Source of the DNA: Microbacteriaceae bacterium | GTDB taxonomy: Bacteria > Actinomycetota > Actinomycetes > Actinomycetales > Microbacteriaceae | Length of the DNA stretch: 18,283 bases | Direction of reading: 5' to 3' | NCBI GenBank assembly: GCA_022701925.1 | Contig: JAKONM010000190.1 | Span: forward strand, 1 to 18,283 | The notes under the pieces: generated by a model | What the model was told of the DNA's origin: nothing | The model's input: only the letters and a program-made list of their open reading frames with translations | Database searches by the model: none | Program-made: the position numbers and the translations under genes | Part shown: positions 1 to 7,442 of the stretch, piece by piece | How the letters are laid out: every line of letters starts with the position of its first letter | How positions within the stretch are numbered: position 1 is the stretch's first letter

Positions 1-170
1 GTGCTCGCTCGGGTTCGCGAGGGGTGCTCGCTCGGGCTCGGCGAGTGGGTGCTCGCCGAGTTCCGCGAGCAGGGGCTCGCGGTACGGGTCGGGGGTGGGG
101 AAGGGAGACGAGGAGGTGCTCGTCGAACCGGGAGGTGGGTGCCTGCCGGGTGGTGCGAGCGGGTACTCGC
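1..170. repeat. Cluster of CTCG/CGAG hairpins with GTGCTCG repeats
   Basis: The heptamer GTGCTCG occurs at 1, 24, 49 and 116. Around it are inverted repeats built from CTCG and CGAG: CTCGC 4-8 with GCGAG 17-21; CTCGGCGAG 37-45 with CTCGCCGAG 52-60 (9-bp perfect stem, 6-nt loop); CCGCGAGC 63-70 with GCTCGCGG 75-82 (8-bp perfect stem, 4-nt loop); and GCGAG 155-159 with CTCGC 166-170. The repeats start at the window edge, so the array may extend further left. It could be a terminator region of an unseen upstream gene or a REP-like palindromic element. Open frames cross it, but their translation is low-complexity Gly/Arg-rich sequence and I do not call them genes. Confidence 0.5.
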
Positions 171-289
171 GGGTGGACGAAGAATAGGGCTTCTGCCAGG
201 GAATTCCACTGCCCGGGCCGCCCGCGGCACCCCCAGAGCAGGGGGCGCGCGTCGCATCCCCGCAGGCCCTGGCCCCGCCGTCCCGATCT

Positions 290-309
290 CGGCGTCCCGT
301 GGGACGCCG
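290..309. promoter_or_regulatory. 20-bp palindrome, possible operator or hairpin
   Basis: CGGCGTCCC (290-298), a GT spacer, and GGGACGCCG (301-309) form perfect 9-bp arms. The palindrome lies about 40-60 bp upstream of the predicted -10 box of the next gene. That position suits an activator or repressor site, but it could equally be a hairpin ending an upstream transcript. No T-run follows on either strand. Confidence 0.35.
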
Positions 310-347
310 CACGGCCTCTGGTCCGGATGCCGCGGAAGGGGCCCGGT

Positions 348-353
348 TAGGCT
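348..353 (+). promoter_or_regulatory. -10 box (TAGGCT) of a predicted leaderless promoter
   Basis: TAGGCT matches the actinobacterial TANNNT -10 form. It is followed by six bases and then the ATG at 360, which places the expected transcription start on the A of the start codon. No Shine-Dalgarno sequence precedes this ATG, in agreement with a leaderless mRNA. No clear -35 box is seen. Confidence 0.5.
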
Positions 354-359
354 GCCCGC

Positions 360-1772
360 ATGGCTGAGCAGGGGCGCTTACGGACCGTCGCGGTGATCCT
401 GGCGGGCGGCGTCGGCGTCCGCGCCGGGCTCGGGATGCCGAAGCAGCTGGCCCGCATCGCGGGGAAGCCGATCATCGAGCACACCATCGCCGCGGTCGAC
501 GCCGCCGGCTGCATCGACGAGATCTTCGTGATGATGGAGCCCAACCACATGCACGCCGTCGAGGACCTCATCGCCTCCGGCCGCTACCCGAAGCTGAAGG
601 CCGTGCACCCCGGCGGCGCGACTCGCAACGACACGACCCGCCTGGCGCTCGAGCAGCTGGGCGAGGGCGAGTGCAAGGTGCTGTTCCACGACGCGGTGCG
701 TCCCTTCGTCGACGAGCGGATCCTGCAGGACTGCGTGGACGTGCTGGACCACTACGGCGCCGTCGACGTGGCGATCCCCTCCGCCGACACGATCATCCAG
801 ATCAACACCGAGACCAACGTGCTGGTCGACGTGCCGCCGCGCGCGCTGCTGCGACGCGGCCAGACGCCGCAGGCGTTCCTCGCCTCGACCATCCGGCGCG
901 CCTACGAGCGCGCCGGCCGCGACAAGAACTTCGTCGCCACCGACGACTGCACCGTCGTGCTGAAGTACACGCCCGACGTGCCCATCGCGGTGGTCGCGGG
1001 CAGCGACGAGAACATGAAGATCACCGAGTCGATCGACGTCTTCATCGCGGACAAGCTGTTCCAGCTGAAGTCGGCGACGACCGACGGCCTGTCGTCCAGC
1101 GCGCGCGAGCAGGCGCTCAGCGGTCGGACGGTCGTCGTCTTCGGCGGCAGCGAAGGCATCGGCCTGGCGATCGCGGAGGCGGCGCAGCGGTTCGGCGCGA
1201 CCGTGTTCCCGTTCTCCCGCTCCTCCACCGGCACCGACATCCGCAAGCGCAAGCGCGTGCGGGCGGCGCTGGACCAGGCGATGACCGAGAGCGGGCGCAT
1301 CGACTACGTGGTGAACTCCGCGGGCGTGCTCGAGATGGGCGGGCTGGACACCTTCAGCCACGAAGCGGTGAAGAACACCATCCAGGTGAACCTGATGGGG
1401 CCGATCATCATCGCCCAGGAGGCGCTGCCGCACCTCAAGGAGTCGAAGGGGCAGCTGCTCTACTTCACCTCCTCCTCCTACACGCGCGGCCGCGCGAACT
1501 ACGGCATGTACTCCGCCACGAAGGCCGCGACCGTCAACCTGACGCAGTCGCTCAGCGAGGAGTGGGCCGAGCACGAGGTGCGGGTGAACTGCATCAACCC
1601 GGAGCGGACCGCCACCGGCATGCGCACCAAGGCCTTCGGCGAGGAGCCGGAGGGCACCCTGCTGGCCGCGGAGACCGTCGCGATGGCGTCGATCGACACC
1701 CTGCTGTCGCCGGTGACGGGGCAGATCATCGACGTGCGCCGCCGCGACGCGGCCCCCGCCCAGACCGCTTGA
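360..1772 (+). CDS. Bifunctional cytidylyltransferase (IspD/TarI type) / SDR oxidoreductase, Bcs1-like CDP-ribitol synthase
   Basis: The protein has 470 residues in two domains. Residues 8-235 are an IspD/TarI-type nucleotidyltransferase: AGGVGVR (15-21) and PKQ (27-29) form the CTP-binding loop, followed by HDAVRP (110-115), TDD (194-196) and the late NMKIT (218-222). Residues 254-462 are a short-chain dehydrogenase: GGSEGIG (262-268) is the cofactor loop, NSAG spans 319-322, and the active site is seen as serines 371-373 with YSATK (Tyr384, Lys388). The same domain order and length are known in Haemophilus influenzae Bcs1, which reduces ribulose 5-phosphate and then makes CDP-ribitol. I infer that role here, supported by TagF-like genes converging from the other strand. 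The ATG is preceded by a -10 box rather than a ribosome binding site. A role in isoprenoid synthesis is unlikely given the fusion and context. The exact polyol is not proven. Confidence 0.85.
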   Translation: MAEQGRLRTVAVILAGGVGVRAGLGMPKQLARIAGKPIIEHTIAAVDAAGCIDEIFVMMEPNHMHAVEDLIASGRYPKLKAVHPGGATRNDTTRLALEQLGEGECKVLFHDAVRPFVDERILQDCVDVLDHYGAVDVAIPSADTIIQINTETNVLVDVPPRALLRRGQTPQAFLASTIRRAYERAGRDKNFVATDDCTVVLKYTPDVPIAVVAGSDENMKITESIDVFIADKLFQLKSATTDGLSSSAREQALSGRTVVVFGGSEGIGLAIAEAAQRFGATVFPFSRSSTGTDIRKRKRVRAALDQAMTESGRIDYVVNSAGVLEMGGLDTFSHEAVKNTIQVNLMGPIIIAQEALPHLKESKGQLLYFTSSSYTRGRANYGMYSATKAATVNLTQSLSEEWAEHEVRVNCINPERTATGMRTKAFGEEPEGTLLAAETVAMASIDTLLSPVTGQIIDVRRRDAAPAQTA

Positions 1773-1811
1773 TCCCGCGGCTCAGGACGCCAGCGGCCGC
1801 CGGGTCGCGCG

Positions 1812-3539
1812 CTAGACCCCGGGGCGGGCGAAGGCGCGACGGCGGCGCTGGGCGGCGATGGCCTCGTCGGCCGCCTCGCGGAACCGGCGCGTGAAGTCGC
1901 CGGAGGCGTCGATGGCGCGCCCCAGCGCCAACCGGTCGGCTGCGTGGCGGTCCGGGCCGAGCGCGTCGTCGAGCGCCTCGAAGACGTCCTCGGGGAAGCG
2001 GCGCAGGATCGCGCCGGCCGCGACCGAGGGGAACGAGGCCCGCATCGCGTCGTCGCCGAGCGCGCCGATCGCGGGCACCGCGAAGGGCACGTCGGCCCGC
2101 ACCGCCTCGGCGAGCGCCGGCGACACGTCGACGACCGCGAACGCGGCCTCCTCGAGCACCTCGCGCAGGCGGCTCGCGGGGAGCACGCCGTGCACGGACC
2201 GGGACGACTCGACCAGCCGCCGCAGCCGCTGCTCCTCCGTCGCCACGGCCGGCAGGCGGGCGCCCGTCGGGGCCGCGGGCACGAAGACCACCCGCACGTC
2301 CTGGCGGGCGAGCAGCGCGTCGAGCACGCGGCGGCCGCGCGTCACGAGGCTGGAGAGGTCGACGGCGTCGAGCACGTTCTCCCACGTGGGGGCGTAGACG
2401 ACGACGGGCAGGTCGCGGTCGGACCGCGCCCGGCCGGCCGTCGTCGAGGGCCGCACCGGGCCGATCTGCCGCACCTTGGACGCCGACACCCCGCTGGTCG
2501 GGAAGTCGTAGCGATCACGCCCCGCGGGACCGGCGACCCACACCTCGTCGTACATGCGGGCGATCGGGCTGCGCGACTCGGGCTCGTCCGAGTCCCCGTG
2601 GCCGACCAGCACGTCGTAGACGCCCGGCACCCGCAGCAGGTGGTTGTTGATGTTCGTGGAGTCGCTCGTGTACAGCGCCAGGTCGACGCTCGGCACCGTG
2701 AACAGCTCGACGTCCTGGCTGCGCGGCGCCCACACCACGGGGATGCCGCAGTCCGCCAGGGCCTCCAGGTGGGTCTGCTCGCGCACCACGATCAGGCACG
2801 GCCGCTGCAGGGCGATGAGCGCCGGGCACCACAGCAGCACCTGCTCGACCGTGCCGCGTCGCCCGCTGTGGTGCAGCACCACCTCCGGCCCGACCGCCTC
2901 GATCGCGGACCGCACGGCCTCGCGCACCTGGTCGTGGCTGCGCCGGTTCAGCAGCCGGTACTGCAGCGCGCGGCCCGCCAGCACCAGCAGCACCACCGCG
3001 ATGACGATCCACTGCGCGGCGATCGCGGCGCCGAACCGGTCGGTGACGGAGCCGATCGTGTAGCCCAGCGGGATCAGCAGCGTCAGCAGCGTGAAGGGCG
3101 CGTCCGGCTCGCGGATCGGGGTGAACGGCTGCGGCTCGGGCAGCCCCGGCACCGCCAGCCCGCGCCAGCTGACCGGCCCCCCGGCGCGGCGCCAGTTCAC
3201 GCGGCGCTGGAAGACCGCGACCAGGTCGCGGCCGGCGGCCAGCAGCAGCACGGCGACGATGGCGAGCGCCACCAGGCGCCCGGCGTCGGGCAGCAGCCGG
3301 GCGGCGAGCAGCGCGGTCAGCACGTCCAGCGACAGCACGCGGAAGCGCGGGCCGAGCACCGAGTTCAACGACTCGGGCAGCAGGTGCGGGGCGCGGCGGG
3401 AGATGAGCAGCTCGACGACCACCACGACGACCGCCGCCAGCAGGAACGGCGGCGCCAGGGCGGCGACGGCGGAGACCAGCAGCACCGCGTAGGCGAGGAC
3501 GAGCAGGCCGGTGACGGCCAGGCGGGACGTGCGGTTCAC
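1812..3539 (-). CDS. TagF-like membrane protein (CDP-glycerol glycerophosphotransferase family), degenerate paralogue
   Basis: The 575-residue protein starts at a GTG that overlaps the stop of the upstream gene by 4 bp (GTGA), implying translational coupling. About five hydrophobic segments lie in residues 7-190, followed by a cytosolic domain that aligns with the neighbouring TagF-like protein: GHGDSD (313-318), RMYDEVWVAG (328-337) and YAPTWE (382-387). The family's second catalytic block differs. KPHP of the neighbour becomes VPAA (420-423), losing the His that corresponds to a catalytic residue in TagF. The donor-site SDISSVITDF becomes VDVSPALAEA (470-479). The fold is therefore recognisable but activity is doubtful. 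It may be a non-catalytic partner of the preceding gene product or have changed substrate. It is the last gene of the block and converges on the CDP-ribitol synthase gene with a 39-bp gap. Confidence 0.72.
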   Translation of the reverse strand: MNRTSRLAVTGLLVLAYAVLLVSAVAALAPPFLLAAVVVVVVELLISRRAPHLLPESLNSVLGPRFRVLSLDVLTALLAARLLPDAGRLVALAIVAVLLLAAGRDLVAVFQRRVNWRRAGGPVSWRGLAVPGLPEPQPFTPIREPDAPFTLLTLLIPLGYTIGSVTDRFGAAIAAQWIVIAVVLLVLAGRALQYRLLNRRSHDQVREAVRSAIEAVGPEVVLHHSGRRGTVEQVLLWCPALIALQRPCLIVVREQTHLEALADCGIPVVWAPRSQDVELFTVPSVDLALYTSDSTNINNHLLRVPGVYDVLVGHGDSDEPESRSPIARMYDEVWVAGPAGRDRYDFPTSGVSASKVRQIGPVRPSTTAGRARSDRDLPVVVYAPTWENVLDAVDLSSLVTRGRRVLDALLARQDVRVVFVPAAPTGARLPAVATEEQRLRRLVESSRSVHGVLPASRLREVLEEAAFAVVDVSPALAEAVRADVPFAVPAIGALGDDAMRASFPSVAAGAILRRFPEDVFEALDDALGPDRHAADRLALGRAIDASGDFTRRFREAADEAIAAQRRRRAFARPGV

Positions 3540-5332
3540 TCCGCCCGCACCCCCGTCAGGCGGGCGTCGGCCCGCTCGACGAACAGGTCGACCTCGTGCA
3601 GGAACGCCTGCATCGGGTCGTCCTCGGCCCCCAGCAGGTGCTCCGCCAGCGCCTCGCGCTGCGGCCGGCGCAGATCGGGCCCGGCCGCATCCGCCAGGGC
3701 GGCCGGCAGGGTGGCGCAGTCGCTGCCGAGCAGCTCGGCGGCGCCGGAGGAGGGGAACATCGCGCGGAACTCCGCCTCCGGAAGGTCCCGCCGGTTGGTG
3801 ACGGCGTACGGCTTGCGGGAGGCGAGGAAGTCGGTGATCACGCTGGAGATGTCGCTGATCAGGAGGTCTGCGCGGTTGAAGGCCTCGTAGAGGGAGTTCG
3901 GGCTGGGCGCCACGACCTCGCTGCCGTTCCCGGCGCGGCGGACCGCGTCGTCGATGGCCTGACGGGCCCGACCCGCCTCCGGCAGCCGGTGGCCGGTGAG
4001 CGGGTGCGGCTTGAAGAGCACGCGGGCTCCGGACTCGAGGCAGGTCTGCACCAGCCGCTCCCCCATCGTCGCGACGGACGAGTAGTCGGCCTCGTCGAAG
4101 AAGCCCTCCCACGTCGGCGCGTAGAGCACGGTCAGCCGGTCGTCCACGGCGTGCGCCCCGGGCCGGGCGCGGCCGATGTCCGCCAGCTGCGGGCGGCCGA
4201 CGGGGCGCACGACGCGCAGGTCGATGCCCTCGTCGACCGCGGCGTAGCGCTCCACCGCGGCACGGCCGGCGACCCAGATCTCGTCGTACATGCGGTTCAG
4301 CGGGCTGAAGCTGCCGACCTTGTCGCTGTCGCCGTGCCCGATGAAGCAGTGCATCGGCCCGGGGATGCGGATCATCTCGTTGTTCTTCACGACGTTGGTC
4401 GGGTAGAGCACCACCCGCACCGAGGAGGGCACCACGGCCAGCAGGTCGCCGACGCTCGGGGCGACGACGGTGGGCTTCAGGATCGTCTCCACCCCGTCCA
4501 GGTGCACGGCCTCGCGCAGCACGACGAGCACCGGGCGCTCCATGGCGTTGATGACGCTGGCCCAGACGCCCAGGGCGTAGGTGCCGGAGGCGGGCGAGGA
4601 GAAGTAGAAGACGACCTCGGGCCGCAGGCGCTCGACGGCGGCCGCCAGCACGCGGTCCGAGTCGCGCACCGGGTGCCCGTCGCGCGGTCCCCACGCGCCC
4701 ACGGCCAGTCCCACCGCGCCGGAGGCGACCGCGAGCGCGACCCCGGCGAGCACCAGCGGCACGACCGCGACGCCGGCGGCGGCGAGCGCGAACCCGGCCA
4801 GCACCAGGGCCTCGGTGGTCGTGATGAGCCGCAGGCCGTCGATCGGCAGCAGGTCCTGCACCGGGTCGCCCAGCGAGCCGGGCCCCTGGCGCTCGCCGCC
4901 GACGTCGAGGTGCCGCCAGGTCATCGAGGCGTGCTCCCGCTGGGTGCGGCGCACGCCGAGCGCCGTGTAGGCGGTCAGGCAGAGGTGCAGCACCAGCACG
5001 GTGATCAGCAGGACGGCCAGCGCGAAGAACCCGAAGTCCGGGGGCGTCGCCGCGACGGCGGCCGCGACGGACCCGTTGCGCACCAGCGAGCGCTCCGGCC
5101 GGTCCAGCAGCACCCGGCGCGCGATGCGCCGCAACCGCGGCGGCCGGTCCCCCCGCACCATGTCGGACACGAGGCTGGGCACCGCCCCGATCAGCGACAC
5201 CGCCCACAGCTGCAGGAGCAGGCCGGCGATCGCGCAGAGCACGGCCAGGCCGACCAGCGCCAGGTCCAGGACGTCGCTAGACTCCTGCACGAAGCGGACC
5301 GGGGCGATGCGGTGGCTGCGACCGCGCGTCAC
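3536..5332 (-). CDS. TagF-like polyol-phosphate transferase (CDP-glycerol glycerophosphotransferase family), membrane-anchored
   Basis: The protein has 598 residues from the GTG at 5332, chosen because it forms a GTGA overlap with the glf stop; a GTG at 5290 is the main alternative. Hydrophobic segments lie near 22-50, 99-126 and 172-212. The rest is a glycerophosphotransferase domain (PF04464 type) with complete motifs: GHGDSD (332-337), NRMYDEIWVAG (346-356), YAPTWEG (404-410), KPHP (441-444) and SDISSVITDF (493-502). In TagF these blocks hold the two catalytic histidines and the residues that contact CDP-polyol. The enzyme should transfer glycerol- or ribitol-phosphate units from a CDP-polyol to a lipid-linked acceptor at the inner membrane face. 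The CDP-ribitol synthase-like gene nearby favours ribitol, but the family cannot be split by eye. Multiple N-terminal membrane spans are unlike classical soluble-membrane-associated TagF. Confidence 0.8.
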   Translation of the reverse strand: MTRGRSHRIAPVRFVQESSDVLDLALVGLAVLCAIAGLLLQLWAVSLIGAVPSLVSDMVRGDRPPRLRRIARRVLLDRPERSLVRNGSVAAAVAATPPDFGFFALAVLLITVLVLHLCLTAYTALGVRRTQREHASMTWRHLDVGGERQGPGSLGDPVQDLLPIDGLRLITTTEALVLAGFALAAAGVAVVPLVLAGVALAVASGAVGLAVGAWGPRDGHPVRDSDRVLAAAVERLRPEVVFYFSSPASGTYALGVWASVINAMERPVLVVLREAVHLDGVETILKPTVVAPSVGDLLAVVPSSVRVVLYPTNVVKNNEMIRIPGPMHCFIGHGDSDKVGSFSPLNRMYDEIWVAGRAAVERYAAVDEGIDLRVVRPVGRPQLADIGRARPGAHAVDDRLTVLYAPTWEGFFDEADYSSVATMGERLVQTCLESGARVLFKPHPLTGHRLPEAGRARQAIDDAVRRAGNGSEVVAPSPNSLYEAFNRADLLISDISSVITDFLASRKPYAVTNRRDLPEAEFRAMFPSSGAAELLGSDCATLPAALADAAGPDLRRPQREALAEHLLGAEDDPMQAFLHEVDLFVERADARLTGVRAE

Positions 5333-6489
5333 CTCGCGGAGACGCCGGTCATGCGCGGCACCAGCTTGTTCTCGACCATCGAGATCGCGGCACCGATCGC
5401 CATGTGCATGTCGAGGTACTGGTAGGTGCCCAGCCGGCCGCCGAAGAAGACGTCCCGCTCGTCCTGCATCAGGTCGCGGTAGCCCAGCAGCCGCTCGCGG
5501 TCCGCGGGTCGGTTCACCGGGTAGTACGGCTCGTCCGAGCCCTCGGCGAAGCGCGAGTACTCGCGCATGATCACCGTGGCGTCGTCGGGGCTCCGGCGCT
5601 CCGGGTGGAAGTGCTTGAACTCGTGGATGCGCGTGTAGGGCACGTCGAGATCGCTGTAGTTCATGACGGAGGTGCCCTGGAAGTCGCCGACGGGCAGCAC
5701 CTCGCGCTCGAAGTCGAGCGTCCGCCACGCCAGCGAGCCCAGGCTGGAGCCGAAGTACTCGTCGACCGGGCCGGTGTAGACGATCGGCAGGCTGCCGACG
5801 GCGGCCGCCTTGCCCAGGTCGGCGTCGGCGAAGAAGTCGGTCTCCAGCCGGACGGTGATCCGCGGGTGGTCGGCCATCCGCTCGAGCAGGGCGGTGTAGC
5901 CGTCCACCGGCAGGCCCTCGTGCGTGTCGTTGAAGTACCGGTTGTCGTAGGAGTACCGCACCGGCAGGCGGCTGATGACGTCGGCCGGCAGCTCCTTCGG
6001 GTCGGTCTGCCACTGCTTCGCGGTGTAGTCGCGGATGAACGCCTCGTAGAGCGGGCGCCCGATCAGGCTGATCGCCTTCTCCTCGAGGTGCTGCGGCACC
6101 GCGTCGCCCAGCTCGGCCGACTGCTGCACGACCAGGGCGCGGGCCTCCTCCGGGCCGTGCGCGGCGCGGAAGAACTGGTTGATCGTGCCCAGGTTGATGG
6201 GCAGCGGGAAGACCTCGCCCCGGTGCTTCGCGTAGACGCGGTGCACGTAGGACGTGAAGGCGGAGAAGCGGTTGACGTACTCCCACACGCGCTCGTTCGA
6301 CGTGTGGAACAGGTGCGCGCCGTAGCGGTGCACCTCGATGCCCGTTTGCGGGTCGCGCTCGCTGTAGGCGTTGCCGCCGATGTGGTCGCGCCGGTCGATG
6401 ACCGTCACGCGGAGCCCGTGCTCCTCCGCCATCCGCTCGGCCACCGTCAGGCCGAAGAAGCCCGAACCGACCACCAGGAGATCCGTCAT
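5329..6489 (-). CDS. glf: UDP-galactopyranose mutase
   Basis: This flavoenzyme of 386 residues converts UDP-galactopyranose to UDP-galactofuranose, the donor for galactofuranosyl polymers. The FAD-binding motif GSGFFG (8-13) is followed by the acidic end of beta-2 (ID 31-32) and IGGNAY (37-42). HRYGAHLFHTS (54-64), the YTAKQW stretch ending at Trp160, Arg174, RIHEFKHFHPE (287-297), EPYYPV (320-325) and GGRLGTYQYLDMHMAIG (350-366) are family hallmarks around the substrate and flavin. The length is normal. The start is the ATG at 6489; ten further upstream codons are open but lack family similarity. A -10-like TACGCT lies 29 bp upstream, and the gap to the preceding glycosyltransferase is 95 bp, so glf may have its own promoter. 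The stop overlaps the next gene's GTG start. Confidence 0.95.
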   Translation of the reverse strand: MTDLLVVGSGFFGLTVAERMAEEHGLRVTVIDRRDHIGGNAYSERDPQTGIEVHRYGAHLFHTSNERVWEYVNRFSAFTSYVHRVYAKHRGEVFPLPINLGTINQFFRAAHGPEEARALVVQQSAELGDAVPQHLEEKAISLIGRPLYEAFIRDYTAKQWQTDPKELPADVISRLPVRYSYDNRYFNDTHEGLPVDGYTALLERMADHPRITVRLETDFFADADLGKAAAVGSLPIVYTGPVDEYFGSSLGSLAWRTLDFEREVLPVGDFQGTSVMNYSDLDVPYTRIHEFKHFHPERRSPDDATVIMREYSRFAEGSDEPYYPVNRPADRERLLGYRDLMQDERDVFFGGRLGTYQYLDMHMAIGAAISMVENKLVPRMTGVSAR

Positions 6490-6518
6490 GCCTGCCACCC
6501 GCCCTCGTTCGGGGGGCA

Positions 6519-6524
6519 AGCGTA
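6519..6524 (-). promoter_or_regulatory. Possible -10 box (TACGCT) of glf
   Basis: On the minus strand TACGCT fits TANNNT and lies in the 95-bp gap before glf. The expected transcription start near 6512 gives a leader of about 23 nt containing a weak purine-rich GGGTGG. No -35 box is recognisable. Confidence 0.35.
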
Positions 6525-6584
6525 CCGGCGGCTCGGCGCCGGCCCGCGGAGGCGGGCCGCCGTCCTGCGGATCGGTCGGACGCC

Positions 6585-7442
6585 TCAGCCGGAGGCGCCG
6601 GAGCGGAACCCGCGTTGCAGCAGGCCGCGGTAGGCGAGCTTCCGCAGCCCCACCGGGACGAGCCGGTAGCCGCCCCGCACGAGCACGTTCCGCGCGGCCT
6701 GCAGGGGCGAGGTGATGCCGGCCCGCAGCATCAGGCGCTGCAGCCTCACCTCCGCCCGCAGCTGGGCCACGCCCCCGCGACGCTTGTAGGCACCGGCGCC
6801 GACGCGGTACTTCACGAGCGGCTCGGCCAGGTTCTCCGCACGCGCCCCCGAGGCGAGCATGCGGGCGAACAGCCAGTAGTCCTCCATGAGCCCGACCGCG
6901 ACGTAGCCGCCCGCCCGCTGCACGGCGGCCCGGCGGTAGACGACCGTCGGGTGGTTGAAGGGGTCGTGGAAGCGCGCGTAGCGCCGGATGTGCTGCTCGC
7001 CGACGGGCGGGGTGCGCCGGCCGATGGTCACCGCCTCGTCGTCGACGAACTCGTACAGCCCGGCGCCGACCAGGTCGTAGCCCTGCTCGATCAGCACCAG
7101 CTGCTTCGCGAAGCGCTCCGGCAGGGCCACGTCGTCGGCGTCCATCCGCGCCACCACGTCGTGCGCGCAGGCGGCCAGCCCCTCGGTGAGCGCGTCGGCC
7201 AGGCCGACGTTCCGCGGCAGCGCGAGGACCCGCGCGGGCACGGGCGACTCCCCCACCAGCGCGTCGAGCACCGCCTGCAGGCGCTCCGGCACCGGCCCGT
7301 CGCGCACGACGACCACCTCGTCCGGCCGCAGGGTCTGCTCCTGCACCGCGGAGCGGAACGCCCGGGTCAGCTGCGCGGCGTCGTCGCCCGCGTAGACCGG
7401 CAGCAGCAGCGAGAAGGGCGTCGCCACCGCGTCAGGCCGCAC
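6585..7442 (-). CDS. Family 2 glycosyltransferase
   Basis: This 285-residue GT-A fold enzyme begins with the usual first strand FSLLLPVY (10-17) and EVVVVRDG (42-49). The metal/nucleotide-binding motif is DADD (101-104). The acceptor-side region has FNHPTVVYRR (162-171) and the likely catalytic acidic pair in MEDYW (186-190). There is no membrane segment. The layout resembles AmsE/capsular-type GT2 enzymes, but donor and acceptor cannot be read from sequence. Its GTG start lies inside the end of the upstream galactofuranosyltransferase gene (11-bp overlap), so the two are probably co-translated; a second GTG five codons downstream is possible. It sits between the GlfT1-like gene and glf, implying that it adds another sugar of the same glycan. 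Confidence 0.82.
   Translation of the reverse strand: MRPDAVATPFSLLLPVYAGDDAAQLTRAFRSAVQEQTLRPDEVVVVRDGPVPERLQAVLDALVGESPVPARVLALPRNVGLADALTEGLAACAHDVVARMDADDVALPERFAKQLVLIEQGYDLVGAGLYEFVDDEAVTIGRRTPPVGEQHIRRYARFHDPFNHPTVVYRRAAVQRAGGYVAVGLMEDYWLFARMLASGARAENLAEPLVKYRVGAGAYKRRGGVAQLRAEVRLQRLMLRAGITSPLQAARNVLVRGGYRLVPVGLRKLAYRGLLQRGFRSGASG

Larger units (their letters stand above)
171..359. other. Non-coding region upstream of the cytidylyltransferase/SDR gene
   Basis: No credible gene is visible here. The stretch holds a G/C hairpin (CCCCC 230-234, loop AGAGCA, GGGGG 241-245), a 20-bp palindrome at 290-309 and a -10-like hexamer at 348-353, the last two listed separately. Bases 178-210 are clearly less GC-rich than their surroundings. 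Confidence 0.5.

Noticed and set aside
1..396. Open plus-strand frames over the left edge
   Set aside because: Their translations are Gly/Arg-rich with no domain-like pattern, overlap inverted repeats, and run into the clear start of the fusion gene.
360..1772. Reading the first gene as IspD of the MEP isoprenoid pathway
   Set aside because: The C-terminal SDR fusion and the TagF/Galf surroundings point to CDP-ribitol synthesis, as in Bcs1, not to isoprenoids.
1773..1811. Bidirectional terminator between the convergent first two genes
   Set aside because: No convincing stem or T-run can be seen in the 39 bases.
1812..5207. 1131-codon minus-strand open frame covering two genes
   Set aside because: Only the part from GTG 3539 is coding. 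The upstream portion is an Arg/Ala/Gly-rich shadow of the TagF-like gene in another frame.
3536..6286. 916-codon minus-strand frame that would fuse sequence over glf to the TagF-like protein
   Set aside because: The first 318 codons are an out-of-frame shadow of glf; the real start is GTG 5332 at the GTGA overlap.
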